Positions 16,524 to 24,878 of a stretch of 64,000 bases of DNA are shown piece after piece. Location of the stretch: positions 2,666,001 to 2,730,000 of the forward strand of contig NZ_CP034245.1 of assembly GCF_003931875.1 (NCBI RefSeq), read 5' to 3'. Position numbers and translations under genes: made by a program. How positions within the stretch are numbered: the stretch's first letter is position 1; each line of letters opens with the position of its first letter. The notes below the pieces were generated by a model that saw only the letters and a program-made list of their open reading frames with translations, ran no database searches and was not told the DNA's origin. This DNA comes from Microbacterium sp. 10M-3C3. GTDB taxonomy: Bacteria > Actinomycetota > Actinomycetes > Actinomycetales > Microbacteriaceae.

Positions 16524-16739
16524 TCAGACGAGGAACCCCGCGATGCCGGCGATCAGCGAGATCACACCCAGCAGCAGGGCGATGCCGATCAGCACGGCGT
16601 GCACGATGAGGAACCGCGTCGGCCGGCCCGCGGCATCCCGCGCCCGCGCGTCCTTGGCGATGCGGCCGTAGAAGCGCGGCCAGACGACGATGTTGAAGAC
16701 GGCGTTGCTGATCAGCAGGATCGCCAGGAAGGTCTGCAC
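16524..16739 (-). CDS. SCO4848-type small membrane protein
   Basis: 71 residues with two hydrophobic helices (FLAILLISNAVFNIVVWPRF and FLIVHAVLIGIALLLGVISL) joined by the basic loop RIAKDARARDAAGRP. This matches the conserved two-helix actinobacterial family typified by S. coelicolor SCO4848. Function unknown; location is the cytoplasmic membrane. It is separated from gnd by 93 bases and divergent from the DUF6412 gene. Confidence 0.8.
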   Translation of the reverse strand: MQTFLAILLISNAVFNIVVWPRFYGRIAKDARARDAAGRPTRFLIVHAVLIGIALLLGVISLIAGIAGFLV

Positions 16740-16792
16740 CGTCCGAGCCTAAGCGCGCTGGTACCGTGAGGACCCCGGGAGAGGAGCGCGCC

Positions 16793-17071
16793 ATGATCGA
16801 CGGCATCGTGGGTGTGCTGCATCTGCTCCTCGCCGTGGTCGGAGCGCTCACCGCCGCCGACGGCAGCGGCGTGGCGTGGGCGCTCGTCACGATGGCGGCG
16901 ATGCTCGCGATCGCCGCTCTTCTGCACGCGGCCGGCTCCGGTGACGCCGTCGCGTCGGGCGCGCATCCGTGGCGCGCGATCGGCGCCTCCACCCCGCTCG
17001 CGCAGAGCGATCCGGATGCGGCGGGTCACTCCCGCCCGCGTGCTCCGGGGCCCGCGGCTCCGGCCGCGTAA
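16793..17071 (+). CDS. DUF6412-type small membrane protein
   Basis: 92 residues. Two hydrophobic helices (GIVGVLHLLLAVVGALTA and VAWALVTMAAMLAIAALLHAA) precede a conserved C-terminal tail, STPLAQSDPDAAGHSRPRAPG, typical of DUF6412. In related genomes this gene sits directly before a second yidC, as here. The ATG at 16793 has GGAGAGGAG upstream. The tail, with its invariant RPRAPG, may be a contact for the insertase, but that is a guess. Function unknown. Confidence 0.75.
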   Translation: MIDGIVGVLHLLLAVVGALTAADGSGVAWALVTMAAMLAIAALLHAAGSGDAVASGAHPWRAIGASTPLAQSDPDAAGHSRPRAPGPAAPAA

Positions 17072-17164
17072 CCACCGCCGCCCGCCCGCCCCTCCCGGGC
17101 GCTGAGCGGCGTCCCGTCCGCGGCCGGTCGACCCTCCCTCGATCGCTTCCGCAGAACGGATCCC

Positions 17165-17926
17165 ATGAACGTCTTCGACCTCCCTCCCCTGGCCGCGCTC
17201 CTCGACCTCGCCTTCCGGGGCCTCATGGCGCTGAGCGCCGCCCTCACGCCTCTGGCCGGGTCGGCGGCGGCTGCGCTCGCCGTCGTGCTCGTGACCCTGC
17301 TCGTGCGCATCCTGCTCATCCCGGTCGGCGTCTCGCAGGCGCGCGCCGAGCAGACCCGCGCGAGGCTCGCTCCGAAGCTGCGCGAGCTCCAGCGCCGCCA
17401 CGGGCGGGACCGGGAGCGCCTGCAGCGCGAGACGATGCAGCTGTACCGCGACGAGAAGACCTCACCGTTCGCCGGGTGTCTGCCGCTGCTGGCGCAGGCG
17501 CCGGTCGTGGGGCTGGTGTACGCCGTGTTCCTGCATCCGATGATCGCCGGCCACGCCAACACGCTGCTCGGCGAGACGCTGCTCGGCGTGCCGCTGGGAG
17601 CGGGGTTGTGGTCGGGCGTGATCAGCGGGTCGCTCGATGCCGCGACCGCAGGCGTGATCGGCGTGCTCGTCGTTCTGATCGCGGCGCTCGGCGAGGCGAC
17701 CCGACGCCTGTTCCGGCCCGCGCCCGTGCCCGAAGGCGCGCCCGCCATGCCGGCGGCGGCGCTCGGCGCGCTGCAGTTCGCCACGGCGGTCGTGGCGCTG
17801 TTCGTGCCGCTGGCCGCCGGTCTGTACCTCTTCACGACCTCGGCGTGGACACTCGGTCAGCGTCTCGTGCTGCGCCGGCTCATTCCGCCGGCCGCACCAT
17901 CGCTCAGAGCCGCACGACCTCGATGA
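17165..17926 (+). CDS. YidC/Oxa1-family membrane protein insertase, second copy
   Basis: 253 residues with about five membrane helices. The conserved YidC core is present: VVLVTLLVRILLIPVGVSQARAEQ with the key Arg in the first core helix, the cytoplasmic helical hairpin (ARLAPKLRELQRRHGRDRERLQRETMQLYRDEK), then SPFAGCLPLLAQAPVVGLVYAVF. It lacks the rpmH/rnpA neighbours of the main yidC and lies next to DUF6412, so it is likely a paralogue specialised for a subset of membrane proteins. It ends convergent with the helicase gene, overlapping it by 23 bases. Confidence 0.9.
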   Translation: MNVFDLPPLAALLDLAFRGLMALSAALTPLAGSAAAALAVVLVTLLVRILLIPVGVSQARAEQTRARLAPKLRELQRRHGRDRERLQRETMQLYRDEKTSPFAGCLPLLAQAPVVGLVYAVFLHPMIAGHANTLLGETLLGVPLGAGLWSGVISGSLDAATAGVIGVLVVLIAALGEATRRLFRPAPVPEGAPAMPAAALGALQFATAVVALFVPLAAGLYLFTTSAWTLGQRLVLRRLIPPAAPSLRAARPR

Positions 17927-20423
17927 CCCGGACGACCGCGGTGCCCGCCTCCTCGGATGCAGCGAGGTCGACGACGGCCCGGATGCGCCAGTCGTGGTCG
18001 CCGGCCGGATCGTCGATCGTCTGCTCGACCCGCCAGACGCCGGCGGCCGCGGCGTCGTCGTCGATCGACACGAGGGCCGCCGCGCGGGCGGGACCGCCGG
18101 TGAGGACCTCGTCGTGCTCGGCGTAGTACGCGTCCAGCGCGGCGGGCCAGTCCACATCGGGGTCGAGCTCCTCCAGCTCGTCGTCGCGTTGCAGGGCGGC
18201 GAGCTGCACGCGGCGGAACAGCTCGTTGCGCACGAGCACGGTGAACGCCCGGCGGTTCGCGAGCACCGACGGCGGCGCGGGCGGCACGACCGGCTCGTCC
18301 TCCGGCCCCGTCGGGGTGATCAGCGCCTCCCACTCGTCGACGAGGCTCGAGTCGACCTGGCGCACGACCTCGCCCAGCCACGCGATGAGATCGACGAGAT
18401 CCGGCGTCTGCGCCTCCGTCGGCACCGTCTGGCGGACCGCCCGGTACGCGTCGCTCAGGTAGCGCAGCACGAGCCCTTCGCTCCGGGCGAGCTGGTACAG
18501 CGACACGAACTCGCCGAACGACAGCGCACGCTCGAACATGTCGCGCACGACTGACTTGGGCGACAGCTCGAAGTCGCGCACCCACGGCTGGCTCGTGGCG
18601 AACACCTCGAAGGCCTGCGTCAGCAGCTCCTCGAGCGGCTTCGGCCACGTGATCTCCTCCAGCGCCGCCATGCGCTCGTCGTAGTCCAGGCCGTCGGCCT
18701 TCATCGCCCCCACCGCCTCGCCGCGTGCCCGGAACTGCTGCTGCGCGAGGATCGCCCGCGGGTCGTCCAGCGTCGCCTCGATGACGCTCACGACATCGAG
18801 CGCGTAGTGGCCGGTGCCGGCACCACCCGCCGCATCCGACGGGTCCAGCAGCTCGATCGCGGCGAGCGCGAACGGCGACAGCGGCTGGTTCAGCGCGAAG
18901 TTGGGCTGCAGGTCGACGGTCAGGCGGATGCCGTCCTCCCCCGTCGTGACGATCCCCGCCTGCACGAGCGTGCGGAAGATCGCGAGGGCACGGCGGGCGA
19001 GCTCGTAGCGTCGCGCGCGCGGCTCGTGGTTGTCGAACACGAGCGAGCGTACGTCGCCGAGCACGTCGCCGCCGCGGGCGATGACGTTGATGAGCATGGC
19101 CGCCGTCAGCTGCATGTGCGGCACGAGCGGCTCGGGCTCGGCGGCGACCAGGCGCTCGAACGACCCCTCGCCCCAGTTGACGGCGCCCTGCGGCGCCTTC
19201 TTCCGCACGATCTTCTTGCGCTTCGCGGCGTCGTCGCCGGCCTTCGCCAGCGCGACGGCATTCTCGATCTCCCACTCCGGCGCCATCACGATGACGGTGC
19301 CCGACGTGTCGTACCCGGCGCGGCCGGCCCGCCCCGCGATCTGGTGGAACTCGCGCGCGCTCAGCTGCCGCATCCGCTGCCCGTCGAACTTCGCCAGGGC
19401 CGTCACGAGCACCGTCCGGATCGGCACGTTGATGCCGACGCCGAGCGTGTCGGTGCCGCAGATCACCCGCAGCAGCCCGCGTTGGGCGAGCGTCTCCACG
19501 AGCCGCCGGTAACGCGGCAGCATGCCGGCGTGGTGGACGCCGATGCCCGCGCGCACGAGCCGCGACAGGGTCTTCCCGAATCCCGTCGTGAACCGGAAGC
19601 CGCCGATCGCCGCGGCGATCTCGTCCCGCTGCGCGCGCGTCGTCAGCGCGACGCTCGAGAGGGCCTGCGCCCGCTCGAGCGCGGCCGCCTGCGAGAAATG
19701 CACGATGTAGACCGGCGTCTCACGCTCTTCGAGGAGGCGCTGCACGATGTCCTGCGCGGGCGTGCGCGCATAGGAGTAGTGCAGCGGCACCGGGCGCTCG
19801 ACGCCCGTCACCCGCGCGGTCCCGCGCCCGGTGCGACGCGTCAGATCCTCGGCGATCGCGGTGACATCGCCCAGGGTGGCCGACATCAGGAGGAACTGCG
19901 CACGCGGGAGCTGCAGCAACGGCACCTGCCACGCCCACCCGCGCTCAGGGTCGCCGTAGTAATGGAACTCGTCCATGACCACCTGGTCGACGGCGGCGTC
20001 CGGGCCCTGCCGCAGCGCGAGGTTCGCGAGGATCTCCGCTGTGCAGCAGATGATCGGCGCATCCGGGTTCACCGACGAGTCGCCCGTGACCATACCGACG
20101 CGCTCCGCGCCGAAGATCTCCACGAGGGCGAAGAACTTCTCGCTCACGAGCGCCTTGATCGGGGCGGTGTAATACGTGCGGCCGCCCCGTGCGAGGGATG
20201 CCGCATGCGCGGCGACGGCCACGAGGGACTTCCCCGTGCCGGTCGGCGTCGACAGGATCACGTTCGCGCCCGACACCAGCTCGATGACCGCCTCGTCCTG
20301 CGCGGGGTACAGCCGCAGCCCCCGGTCCTCCGCCCAGGCGACGAACCCGGTGTAGACGGTGTCGTCGTCCGCGCCCACGGGCACGAGGTCCAGGAGCGAA
20401 GCGGGCACACTCCACCCTCTCAC
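17904..20423 (-). CDS. DEAD/DEAH-box RNA helicase with DUF3516
   Basis: 839-residue Ski2-like superfamily 2 helicase. Motif I is STPTGTGKS (about 58-66), motif II is DEFH (about 151-154), motif III is LMSATLG, and motif VI is QIAGRAGRAGYD. A C-terminal DUF3516 region carries long helical segments. Such proteins are associated with RNA turnover or processing; the substrate is unproven. The most upstream GTG (20423) is used here. A GTG at 20408 has a better ribosome site (GAGGG, 6 bases upstream) and would give 834 residues. It is directly preceded by a membrane protein gene on the same strand, 3 bases away. Confidence 0.9.
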   Translation of the reverse strand: MRGWSVPASLLDLVPVGADDDTVYTGFVAWAEDRGLRLYPAQDEAVIELVSGANVILSTPTGTGKSLVAVAAHAASLARGGRTYYTAPIKALVSEKFFALVEIFGAERVGMVTGDSSVNPDAPIICCTAEILANLALRQGPDAAVDQVVMDEFHYYGDPERGWAWQVPLLQLPRAQFLLMSATLGDVTAIAEDLTRRTGRGTARVTGVERPVPLHYSYARTPAQDIVQRLLEERETPVYIVHFSQAAALERAQALSSVALTTRAQRDEIAAAIGGFRFTTGFGKTLSRLVRAGIGVHHAGMLPRYRRLVETLAQRGLLRVICGTDTLGVGINVPIRTVLVTALAKFDGQRMRQLSAREFHQIAGRAGRAGYDTSGTVIVMAPEWEIENAVALAKAGDDAAKRKKIVRKKAPQGAVNWGEGSFERLVAAEPEPLVPHMQLTAAMLINVIARGGDVLGDVRSLVFDNHEPRARRYELARRALAIFRTLVQAGIVTTGEDGIRLTVDLQPNFALNQPLSPFALAAIELLDPSDAAGGAGTGHYALDVVSVIEATLDDPRAILAQQQFRARGEAVGAMKADGLDYDERMAALEEITWPKPLEELLTQAFEVFATSQPWVRDFELSPKSVVRDMFERALSFGEFVSLYQLARSEGLVLRYLSDAYRAVRQTVPTEAQTPDLVDLIAWLGEVVRQVDSSLVDEWEALITPTGPEDEPVVPPAPPSVLANRRAFTVLVRNELFRRVQLAALQRDDELEELDPDVDWPAALDAYYAEHDEVLTGGPARAAALVSIDDDAAAAGVWRVEQTIDDPAGDHDWRIRAVVDLAASEEAGTAVVRVIEVVRL

Positions 20424-20426
20424 CCG

Positions 20427-21212
20427 TCAGGCGCCGGCCGCCTCCTGGCCGGTGGGAGACACCCCGGCGAACACGACGACGCGATCGCCCTCGAGGAGGA
20501 ACTGCAACGCCGTGCCGTCGCTGAAGCGCTCGCGCAGCGCGGCCGGGGAACGGCTGCTCACGACGAACTGGACGGTGGCGGCGAAGGTGCCGGCACCGCA
20601 TCCGGTGAAGATGGCATCGCCCTGATATCCGTTGTCGCCCGACGCGGCCTGTGACGACTCCACGACGACGAGGCATGGGCCCTGGCCGGGGCCGAACCAG
20701 TCGCCACCGGCGGTGAAGGGGCGCATGCCGTAGAAGTCGGCGAAGGCGGCTGAGTCCTCCGGCGCCGTTCCGAAGAAGGGCGGCCAGTCCGCCGCGGGGT
20801 CGACGGCGAGCACCGCCACCTGCTCGGCTCCGGCCGCGCGCGAGGCGACGCGCATGGATCCCCACGACACGGCCGCGCCCACGACGAGCGCCATCACGAG
20901 CGACACCGCCCACACGATCGCGAGGCGCCGACGCGACCGCCGGGGCCGGAGCGCCCGCCGCGTCGCCGGCGGGGCCTCGGGGTCGGTCGCCGGCGACGCG
21001 GATGCGGCGGGCGGCGCCGCCACCGCGACGGCCGGCGCGGGTGCGGGTTCGGCGACGGACGGCGCGGGTGCCGGTGCGGCGGCGTCGACGACGCGACGGG
21101 CGGCGTCCTCGAGCTGGGCGAGGCGCGCGAGGGCGACGGGGTCGTCGTGGATGTCGCCGTCGGGCGCGTAGGCGCGGCGGCGCAGTTCCCGCAGCTCCGC
21201 GTCGTGCCCCAT
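20427..21212 (-). CDS. Membrane-anchored hypothetical protein
   Basis: 261 residues. The N-terminus (MGHDAELRELRRRAYAPDGD) precedes an Ala/Pro-rich linker, then one membrane helix (LAIVWAVSLVMALVVGAAVSW) and an extracytoplasmic domain of about 130 residues. The domain contains PFFGTAPEDSAAFADFYG and paired Cys residues (GQGPCLVVVESSQAAS, FTGCGAGTF), so a disulfide may form. The ATG at 21212 has GGGGGAGG upstream. It is translated just before the helicase, spaced 3 bases from its start. A role is not evident. Confidence 0.8.
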   Translation of the reverse strand: MGHDAELRELRRRAYAPDGDIHDDPVALARLAQLEDAARRVVDAAAPAPAPSVAEPAPAPAVAVAAPPAASASPATDPEAPPATRRALRPRRSRRRLAIVWAVSLVMALVVGAAVSWGSMRVASRAAGAEQVAVLAVDPAADWPPFFGTAPEDSAAFADFYGMRPFTAGGDWFGPGQGPCLVVVESSQAASGDNGYQGDAIFTGCGAGTFAATVQFVVSSRSPAALRERFSDGTALQFLLEGDRVVVFAGVSPTGQEAAGA

Positions 21213-21247
21213 CGCGACCTCCCCCGTCGCTTCGAGCCTAAAGCCGT

Positions 21248-21601
21248 TCACCACCCGTGGGCGTTGAACCAGTCTCGACGCCGGTCGGCGTCCTCGCGCG
21301 TGGCGTCGCCGCGCCACGTGTCGTGCGGCGCGAGCCGGCCGTCCTCGAGCGGCACGAAGGCCCAGCACACCGGGCACAGGGCGCGGCCGTCGGGGAAGCC
21401 GTCGGGGAGCGTCGCAGCGGGGGCGGCCGGCGTGCGGGCACCCGGGCAGCGCGGGTCGTCCGCATCCCGCTCGCTCCACATCAAGCCCGTGCCCACGCGG
21501 TGATGCAGGCCGGCGTGCCCGGCGGGGCGCGTGCAGATCTCCCCGTTCCGGCGGCTCAGGCACAGGCGACGAGCAGCTCCCGGCGCGAGGGGTCCGCTCA
21601 C
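21248..21601 (-). CDS. Hypothetical protein with a CxxC motif
   Basis: 117 residues starting at a GTG that overlaps the MarR stop by four bases (GTGA). It has a Cys-rich start (CLSRRNGEICTRPAGHAGLHH) and a CPVC motif in RALCPVCWAFVPLEDGRLAPHD. Cys and His residues suggest a small zinc-binding protein. It ends with RDWFNAHGW. Coupled to MarR translation, it may act with that regulator, but this is only position-based. Confidence 0.65.
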   Translation of the reverse strand: MSGPLAPGAARRLCLSRRNGEICTRPAGHAGLHHRVGTGLMWSERDADDPRCPGARTPAAPAATLPDGFPDGRALCPVCWAFVPLEDGRLAPHDTWRGDATREDADRRRDWFNAHGW

Positions 21602-22095
21602 TCGGGCTCGACGAGGCGGCGGAGGATCCGGGCGAGCGCGGCCTGGTCGGCGGGGCTGAGGCGCCGCAGCTCCTCCGCCTCGCGCCGCACGAGCTCGGTC
21701 ATGGCGGCGTCGACGCGGTCTGCTCCTTCGCTGGTCAGGCGGACGAGGATGCTCCGGCGGTCGTACTCGTTCGGGCGTCGCTCGATGAAGCCGCGCCCGT
21801 GCAGCTTCTCGAGGCGGTTGGTCATGGCGGCGGAGCCGATCATCGTCGCCTCGATGAGCTGCGCGGGGTTCATCTCGTGCGGCGCCTCGGCGCGTCGCAG
21901 CGCCGCGAGCACATCGAACTCCCATGCCGCCAGGCCCGCGCCGGCGAACGCGGCCGCGCGCAGCTTCGCGAGCCGCAGGGACGCGCGCCGCAGCCGCGAC
22001 ATGACATCCAGCGGCGTGAGGTCGACGTCGGGAAGCCGACTCGACCAGGCGTCGATGAGGAGGTCGACCTCGTCGTCGCGCTCTGTCGGGGCCAT
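21598..22095 (-). CDS. MarR-family transcriptional regulator
   Basis: 165-residue winged-helix regulator. The recognition region LIEATMIGSAAMTNRLEKLHGRGFIERRPNEYDRRSILVRLTSEGADRV is typical of MarR, including the DRRS beta-wing. The N-terminal and C-terminal helices form the dimer interface. There is no recognisable ligand pocket motif. It is divergent from the CsoR gene, with 80 bases between the two starts. Its target is unknown. It probably forms an operon with the small Cys-rich protein that follows. Confidence 0.9.
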   Translation of the reverse strand: MAPTERDDEVDLLIDAWSSRLPDVDLTPLDVMSRLRRASLRLAKLRAAAFAGAGLAAWEFDVLAALRRAEAPHEMNPAQLIEATMIGSAAMTNRLEKLHGRGFIERRPNEYDRRSILVRLTSEGADRVDAAMTELVRREAEELRRLSPADQAALARILRRLVEPE

Positions 22096-22149
22096 GAGGG
22101 AACCGTACCCGGTCGTGCACGCGGCGCGGCGACGGCGCGCGGCCGTCGC

Positions 22150-22166
22150 ATACCCTCGGGGGGTAT
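22150..22166. promoter_or_regulatory. CsoR-type copper operator
   Basis: ATACCC-TCGGG-GGGTAT, inverted 6-base arms with a five-base spacer, lies 10 bases before the CsoR ATG. The G/C-rich palindrome with ATACCC ends matches known CsoR-family sites. Autoregulation by the CsoR gene at 22176 is therefore expected. Confidence 0.75.
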
Positions 22167-22175
22167 GATCGGGTC

Positions 22176-22457
22176 ATGAACGGTGACGACGCGGACAAGG
22201 ACGACCTGCTCAAGCGCCTTCGCCGCGCCGAAGGCCAGGTGCGCGGCATCGCGCGCATGGTCGAAGACGACACGTACTGCATCGACATCCTGACCCAGGT
22301 GTCGGCGGCGACGAAGGCGCTCGAGAACGTCGCGCTGTCGCTGCTGCGCGATCACCTCACCCACTGCGTCGCCGAGGCGACGGCACAGGGCGGTCCGGTT
22401 GCCGAGGAGAAGATCCGCGAGGCGAACGAGGCGATAGCGCGCCTCGTTCGCTCGTGA
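22176..22457 (+). CDS. csoR: Copper-sensing repressor (CsoR family)
   Basis: 93-residue DUF156 regulator with an all-helical fold. The Cu(I) triad C35, H60 and C64 is present (TYCIDIL and DHLTHCV), matching CsoR rather than FrmR or RcnR. The opening DLLKRLRRAEGQVRGIARMVEDD is canonical. It should release its operator when copper binds. It overlaps a palindromic operator just upstream and is followed 11 bases later by a copper-chaperone gene. No copper ATPase gene lies nearby. Confidence 0.93.
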   Translation: MNGDDADKDDLLKRLRRAEGQVRGIARMVEDDTYCIDILTQVSAATKALENVALSLLRDHLTHCVAEATAQGGPVAEEKIREANEAIARLVRS

Positions 22458-22468
22458 GAGGAGACATC

Positions 22469-22795
22469 ATGACCGAGCAGCGACTGAACCTGGGACTCGT
22501 GCCCCCCGCCTCCGGATGCAGCGGCGACGCGTGTGCGTGCGGCACCGCGGCGACCGAGGCCCCCGCGGCCGTCGACGTCGTGGCGCGCGTGGATGTGACC
22601 GGCATGACGTGCGGCCACTGTGTGCGCGCCGTGACCGAGGAGGTCTCGGCACTGTACGGCGTGGCCGGTGTCGACGTCGACCTCGTGGCCGACGGCGTCT
22701 CGCACGTGACGGTGCGCGGCGACCGCCCGGTGGACGAGTCGGCCCTACGCGAGGCGATCGCCGAGGCGGGCTACGCGGTCGTCGCGCGCGCCTGA
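22469..22795 (+). CDS. Heavy-metal-associated domain protein (copper chaperone)
   Basis: 108 residues, with a single HMA domain from about residue 38 carrying MTCGHC (46-51) and the expected beta-alpha-beta-beta-alpha-beta pattern ending GYAVVARA. A Cys-rich N-terminal tail (C17, C22, C24 in CSGDACACG) precedes it, which is not standard for CopZ and could bind additional metal. The ATG at 22469 has GAGAGGAG upstream. It is probably co-transcribed with csoR. Its C-terminus overlaps a convergent gene by 25 bases. Confidence 0.85.
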   Translation: MTEQRLNLGLVPPASGCSGDACACGTAATEAPAAVDVVARVDVTGMTCGHCVRAVTEEVSALYGVAGVDVDLVADGVSHVTVRGDRPVDESALREAIAEAGYAVVARA

Positions 22796-23016
22796 CGCAG
22801 CGCCTCGACCGCGTCGGGGAAGGTCAGGGCCTGCCTGACCTCTTCGGCGCGGTCGTAGCGGTCGCCCGCGAGGGCGACGAAGACGTGCCCGACGACCTCG
22901 ACATAGCCGGCGACCGTGCCCTCCCACGCGATCTCGTACAGGTCGAGGTCGATGCGCGTCCACGGCTGCGGTGCGGCGAGGGGGGTCGACACCACGTGGC
23001 GGGCTTCCATCACCAT
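22771..23016 (-). CDS. Small hypothetical protein
   Basis: 81 residues, MVMEARHVVSTPLAAPQPWT, with a mid-section IAWEGTVAGYVEVVGHVFVALAGDRYDRAEEVRQAL. The composition suggests a beta-rich small domain. A good ribosome site (AAGGAG, 6 bases upstream) supports the start. It converges with and overlaps the copper-chaperone gene. I recognise no family; function unknown. Confidence 0.65.
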   Translation of the reverse strand: MVMEARHVVSTPLAAPQPWTRIDLDLYEIAWEGTVAGYVEVVGHVFVALAGDRYDRAEEVRQALTFPDAVEALRQARATTA

Positions 23017-23101
23017 GGGCGACTCCTTCGGTACTCGTCACCCCACTGTGACGCCCCGCCGTCGTGGCCCGCGCGGGGCTTGACGGATGGGGCGCGCGGG
23101 G

Positions 23102-23647
23102 CTACCCCGTCGCCGAGCGCGCCGGCCGGCCGCGCTTGGGCCGCTCCGCGGCGAGGGCGAAGGCGCCGTCCGCGGCCAGCTCCGGCACGCTCTCGAGCCA
23201 CGCGAGCTCCGCATCGAGGCGCGCGAGCTCGGCGGCGCGGACGATGCGGGCCGCCGCATCGTCCGGCGCGTGCGCGGCGAGCCGGTCGCGCCGCGCGCGC
23301 GCACCGCGCACCTCGGCGTCCACGAGGCGCGCGACGTCGACCCCGGGGAGGGTGGCGGCGAGCGCGACCTTGGCCGCGCGCTCGTCGCGGGAGGGCAGCG
23401 GGTCGGCGGCCGTGAACCACGTGCGCACCTCCGCGCGTCCGGCCGCCGTCAGCGCCCACCGCGTGTGTCCGCGGTCGTCGACGCCGCGCTTCTCGGCGAG
23501 GCCGTCGCGCTCGAGGCGGTCGAGGGTCGTGTAGATCTGCCCCACGTTCAGGGTCGTCCCGGTCCGGCGCGCGTATTCGGAGCGCAGCTGCGATCCGTAG
23601 CATTCGCCCTGATCCAGGAGCGCGAGCAGACCGAGCCGCACCGACAT
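23102..23647 (-). CDS. PadR-family transcriptional regulator
   Basis: 181 residues. The N-terminal winged helix LLALLDQGECYGSQLRSEYARRTGTTLNVGQIYTTLDRLERDGLAEKRG and DDRGHTRWALTAAGRAEV are PadR signatures. The C-terminal half, rich in Ala and Arg, is helical and would dimerise. Just upstream, the minus strand carries TATACT (23681-23686) as a plausible -10 box with inverted CCCTA/TAGGG arms around it, possibly for self-repression. The adjacent moaA gene ends 48 bases before it on the same strand. Confidence 0.9.
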   Translation of the reverse strand: MSVRLGLLALLDQGECYGSQLRSEYARRTGTTLNVGQIYTTLDRLERDGLAEKRGVDDRGHTRWALTAAGRAEVRTWFTAADPLPSRDERAAKVALAATLPGVDVARLVDAEVRGARARRDRLAAHAPDDAAARIVRAAELARLDAELAWLESVPELAADGAFALAAERPKRGRPARSATG

Positions 23648-23694
23648 GGCGCTCCCTTCCGGACAGGAAATACCCTACCGAGTATAGGGCGCGG

Positions 23695-24762
23695 TCATCC
23701 GCCGATCGCGTTCATGCCGCGCGGCGGCTGCAGGAAGGAAGGGTCGTTGATCGCGTGCCCGGGGAGCTTTCCCCACACGCACGCGCGCAGCCGCTCCTCG
23801 ATCGCCGTCGCCCGCGGGCCCGTGCCGGAGCGGAGCGCCGGAACGAGGTCGTACTCGGCGATCGAGAACAGGCAGTTGCGCAGCTGCCCGTCCGCCGTCA
23901 GGCGCAGCCGGTCGCACGCACCGCAGAACGGCGCCGTGACCGACGCGATGACCCCGACCCGGCGCGGGCCGCCGTCCAGCAGCCACGTCTCGGCGGGCGC
24001 ACCGCCGCGTCCGGGCACGGGGGTGAGCTCCCACCGACGCGACAGGGCCGCCAGGATCTCCTCCCGGGGCACCATGGTCGCGCGATCCCACGTGTGGCCG
24101 GCGTCCAGCGGCATCTGCTCGATGAAGCGCATCTCGGCGCCGGCCTCGACGGCGAACGCGACGAGGTCGACGAGCTCGTCGTCGTTGACGTCCCGCAGGG
24201 CGACGGCGTTGAGCTTGAGGGGTCGCAGGCCCGATGCGGCGGCCGCCGCGATGCCCGCGAGCACGTCGTCGAGGCGGTCGCGGCGGGTGAGCGCGGCGAA
24301 TCGGTCGCGCCGGATGGTGTCGATGCTGATGTTGAGGCGGCGGAGTCCTGCGGCCACGAGGTCGGGCAGCAGCTCCGGGAGGCGGATGCCGTTCGTCGTC
24401 ATGGCGATCTCGACGGGGCCGTCGGGGCCGCGGAGCGCCGCGAGGCGCGCGACGATCTCCGCGATGTCGGTGCGCAGGAGGGGCTCGCCGCCGGTGAGGC
24501 GGAAGGTCGTGATGCCGAGCGATGCGGCGACCTCGGCGACCTCGACGATCTCGTCGACCGACAGGATGCTCGATCGGGCGAGCCACTCGTTGCCTTGCTC
24601 GGGCATGCAGTACGTGCACCGCAGCGAGCAGCGATCGGTGAGCGAGATCCGCAGATCGCGGTGCACGCGTCCGTGCGTGTCCACGAGCGGTCCGTCGACG
24701 GGCATTGCCGCGGCCGCGCGAGCGGGTGCCGCCGAGCGCAGCACGACCGGAACGGCGGTCAT
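23695..24762 (-). CDS. moaA: GTP 3',8-cyclase, molybdenum cofactor biosynthesis
   Basis: Radical-SAM enzyme of 355 residues that catalyses the first step of molybdopterin synthesis from GTP. The SAM cluster motif C45-x3-C49-x2-C52 is in TDRCSLRCTYCMPEQ, followed by TGGEPLLR. The second iron-sulfur site is at the C-terminus (PFCGACDRLRLTADGQLRNCLF), and the C-terminal GG tail (MNAIGG) needed for catalysis is intact. It lies apart from the other cofactor genes at 34-38 kb, between the PadR gene and divergent cydA. Confidence 0.95.
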   Translation of the reverse strand: MTAVPVVLRSAAPARAAAAMPVDGPLVDTHGRVHRDLRISLTDRCSLRCTYCMPEQGNEWLARSSILSVDEIVEVAEVAASLGITTFRLTGGEPLLRTDIAEIVARLAALRGPDGPVEIAMTTNGIRLPELLPDLVAAGLRRLNISIDTIRRDRFAALTRRDRLDDVLAGIAAAAASGLRPLKLNAVALRDVNDDELVDLVAFAVEAGAEMRFIEQMPLDAGHTWDRATMVPREEILAALSRRWELTPVPGRGGAPAETWLLDGGPRRVGVIASVTAPFCGACDRLRLTADGQLRNCLFSIAEYDLVPALRSGTGPRATAIEERLRACVWGKLPGHAINDPSFLQPPRGMNAIGG

Positions 24763-24878
24763 GCGCGGGCCTTCCCATCCATCCTCCGAGGCTACGGCCT
24801 CGCGACCGGCGGGGGCTCCGAACGGCGGTATTTCGATGCCGAGAGACCGGCCTCGCGGCCTCCGGGCGGCGGTGTTAG

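Noticed and set aside
23648..23694. Moco riboswitch near moaA or moeB
   Set aside because: The space upstream of these genes is short or lacks the expected structure, and I recognise no conserved elements.
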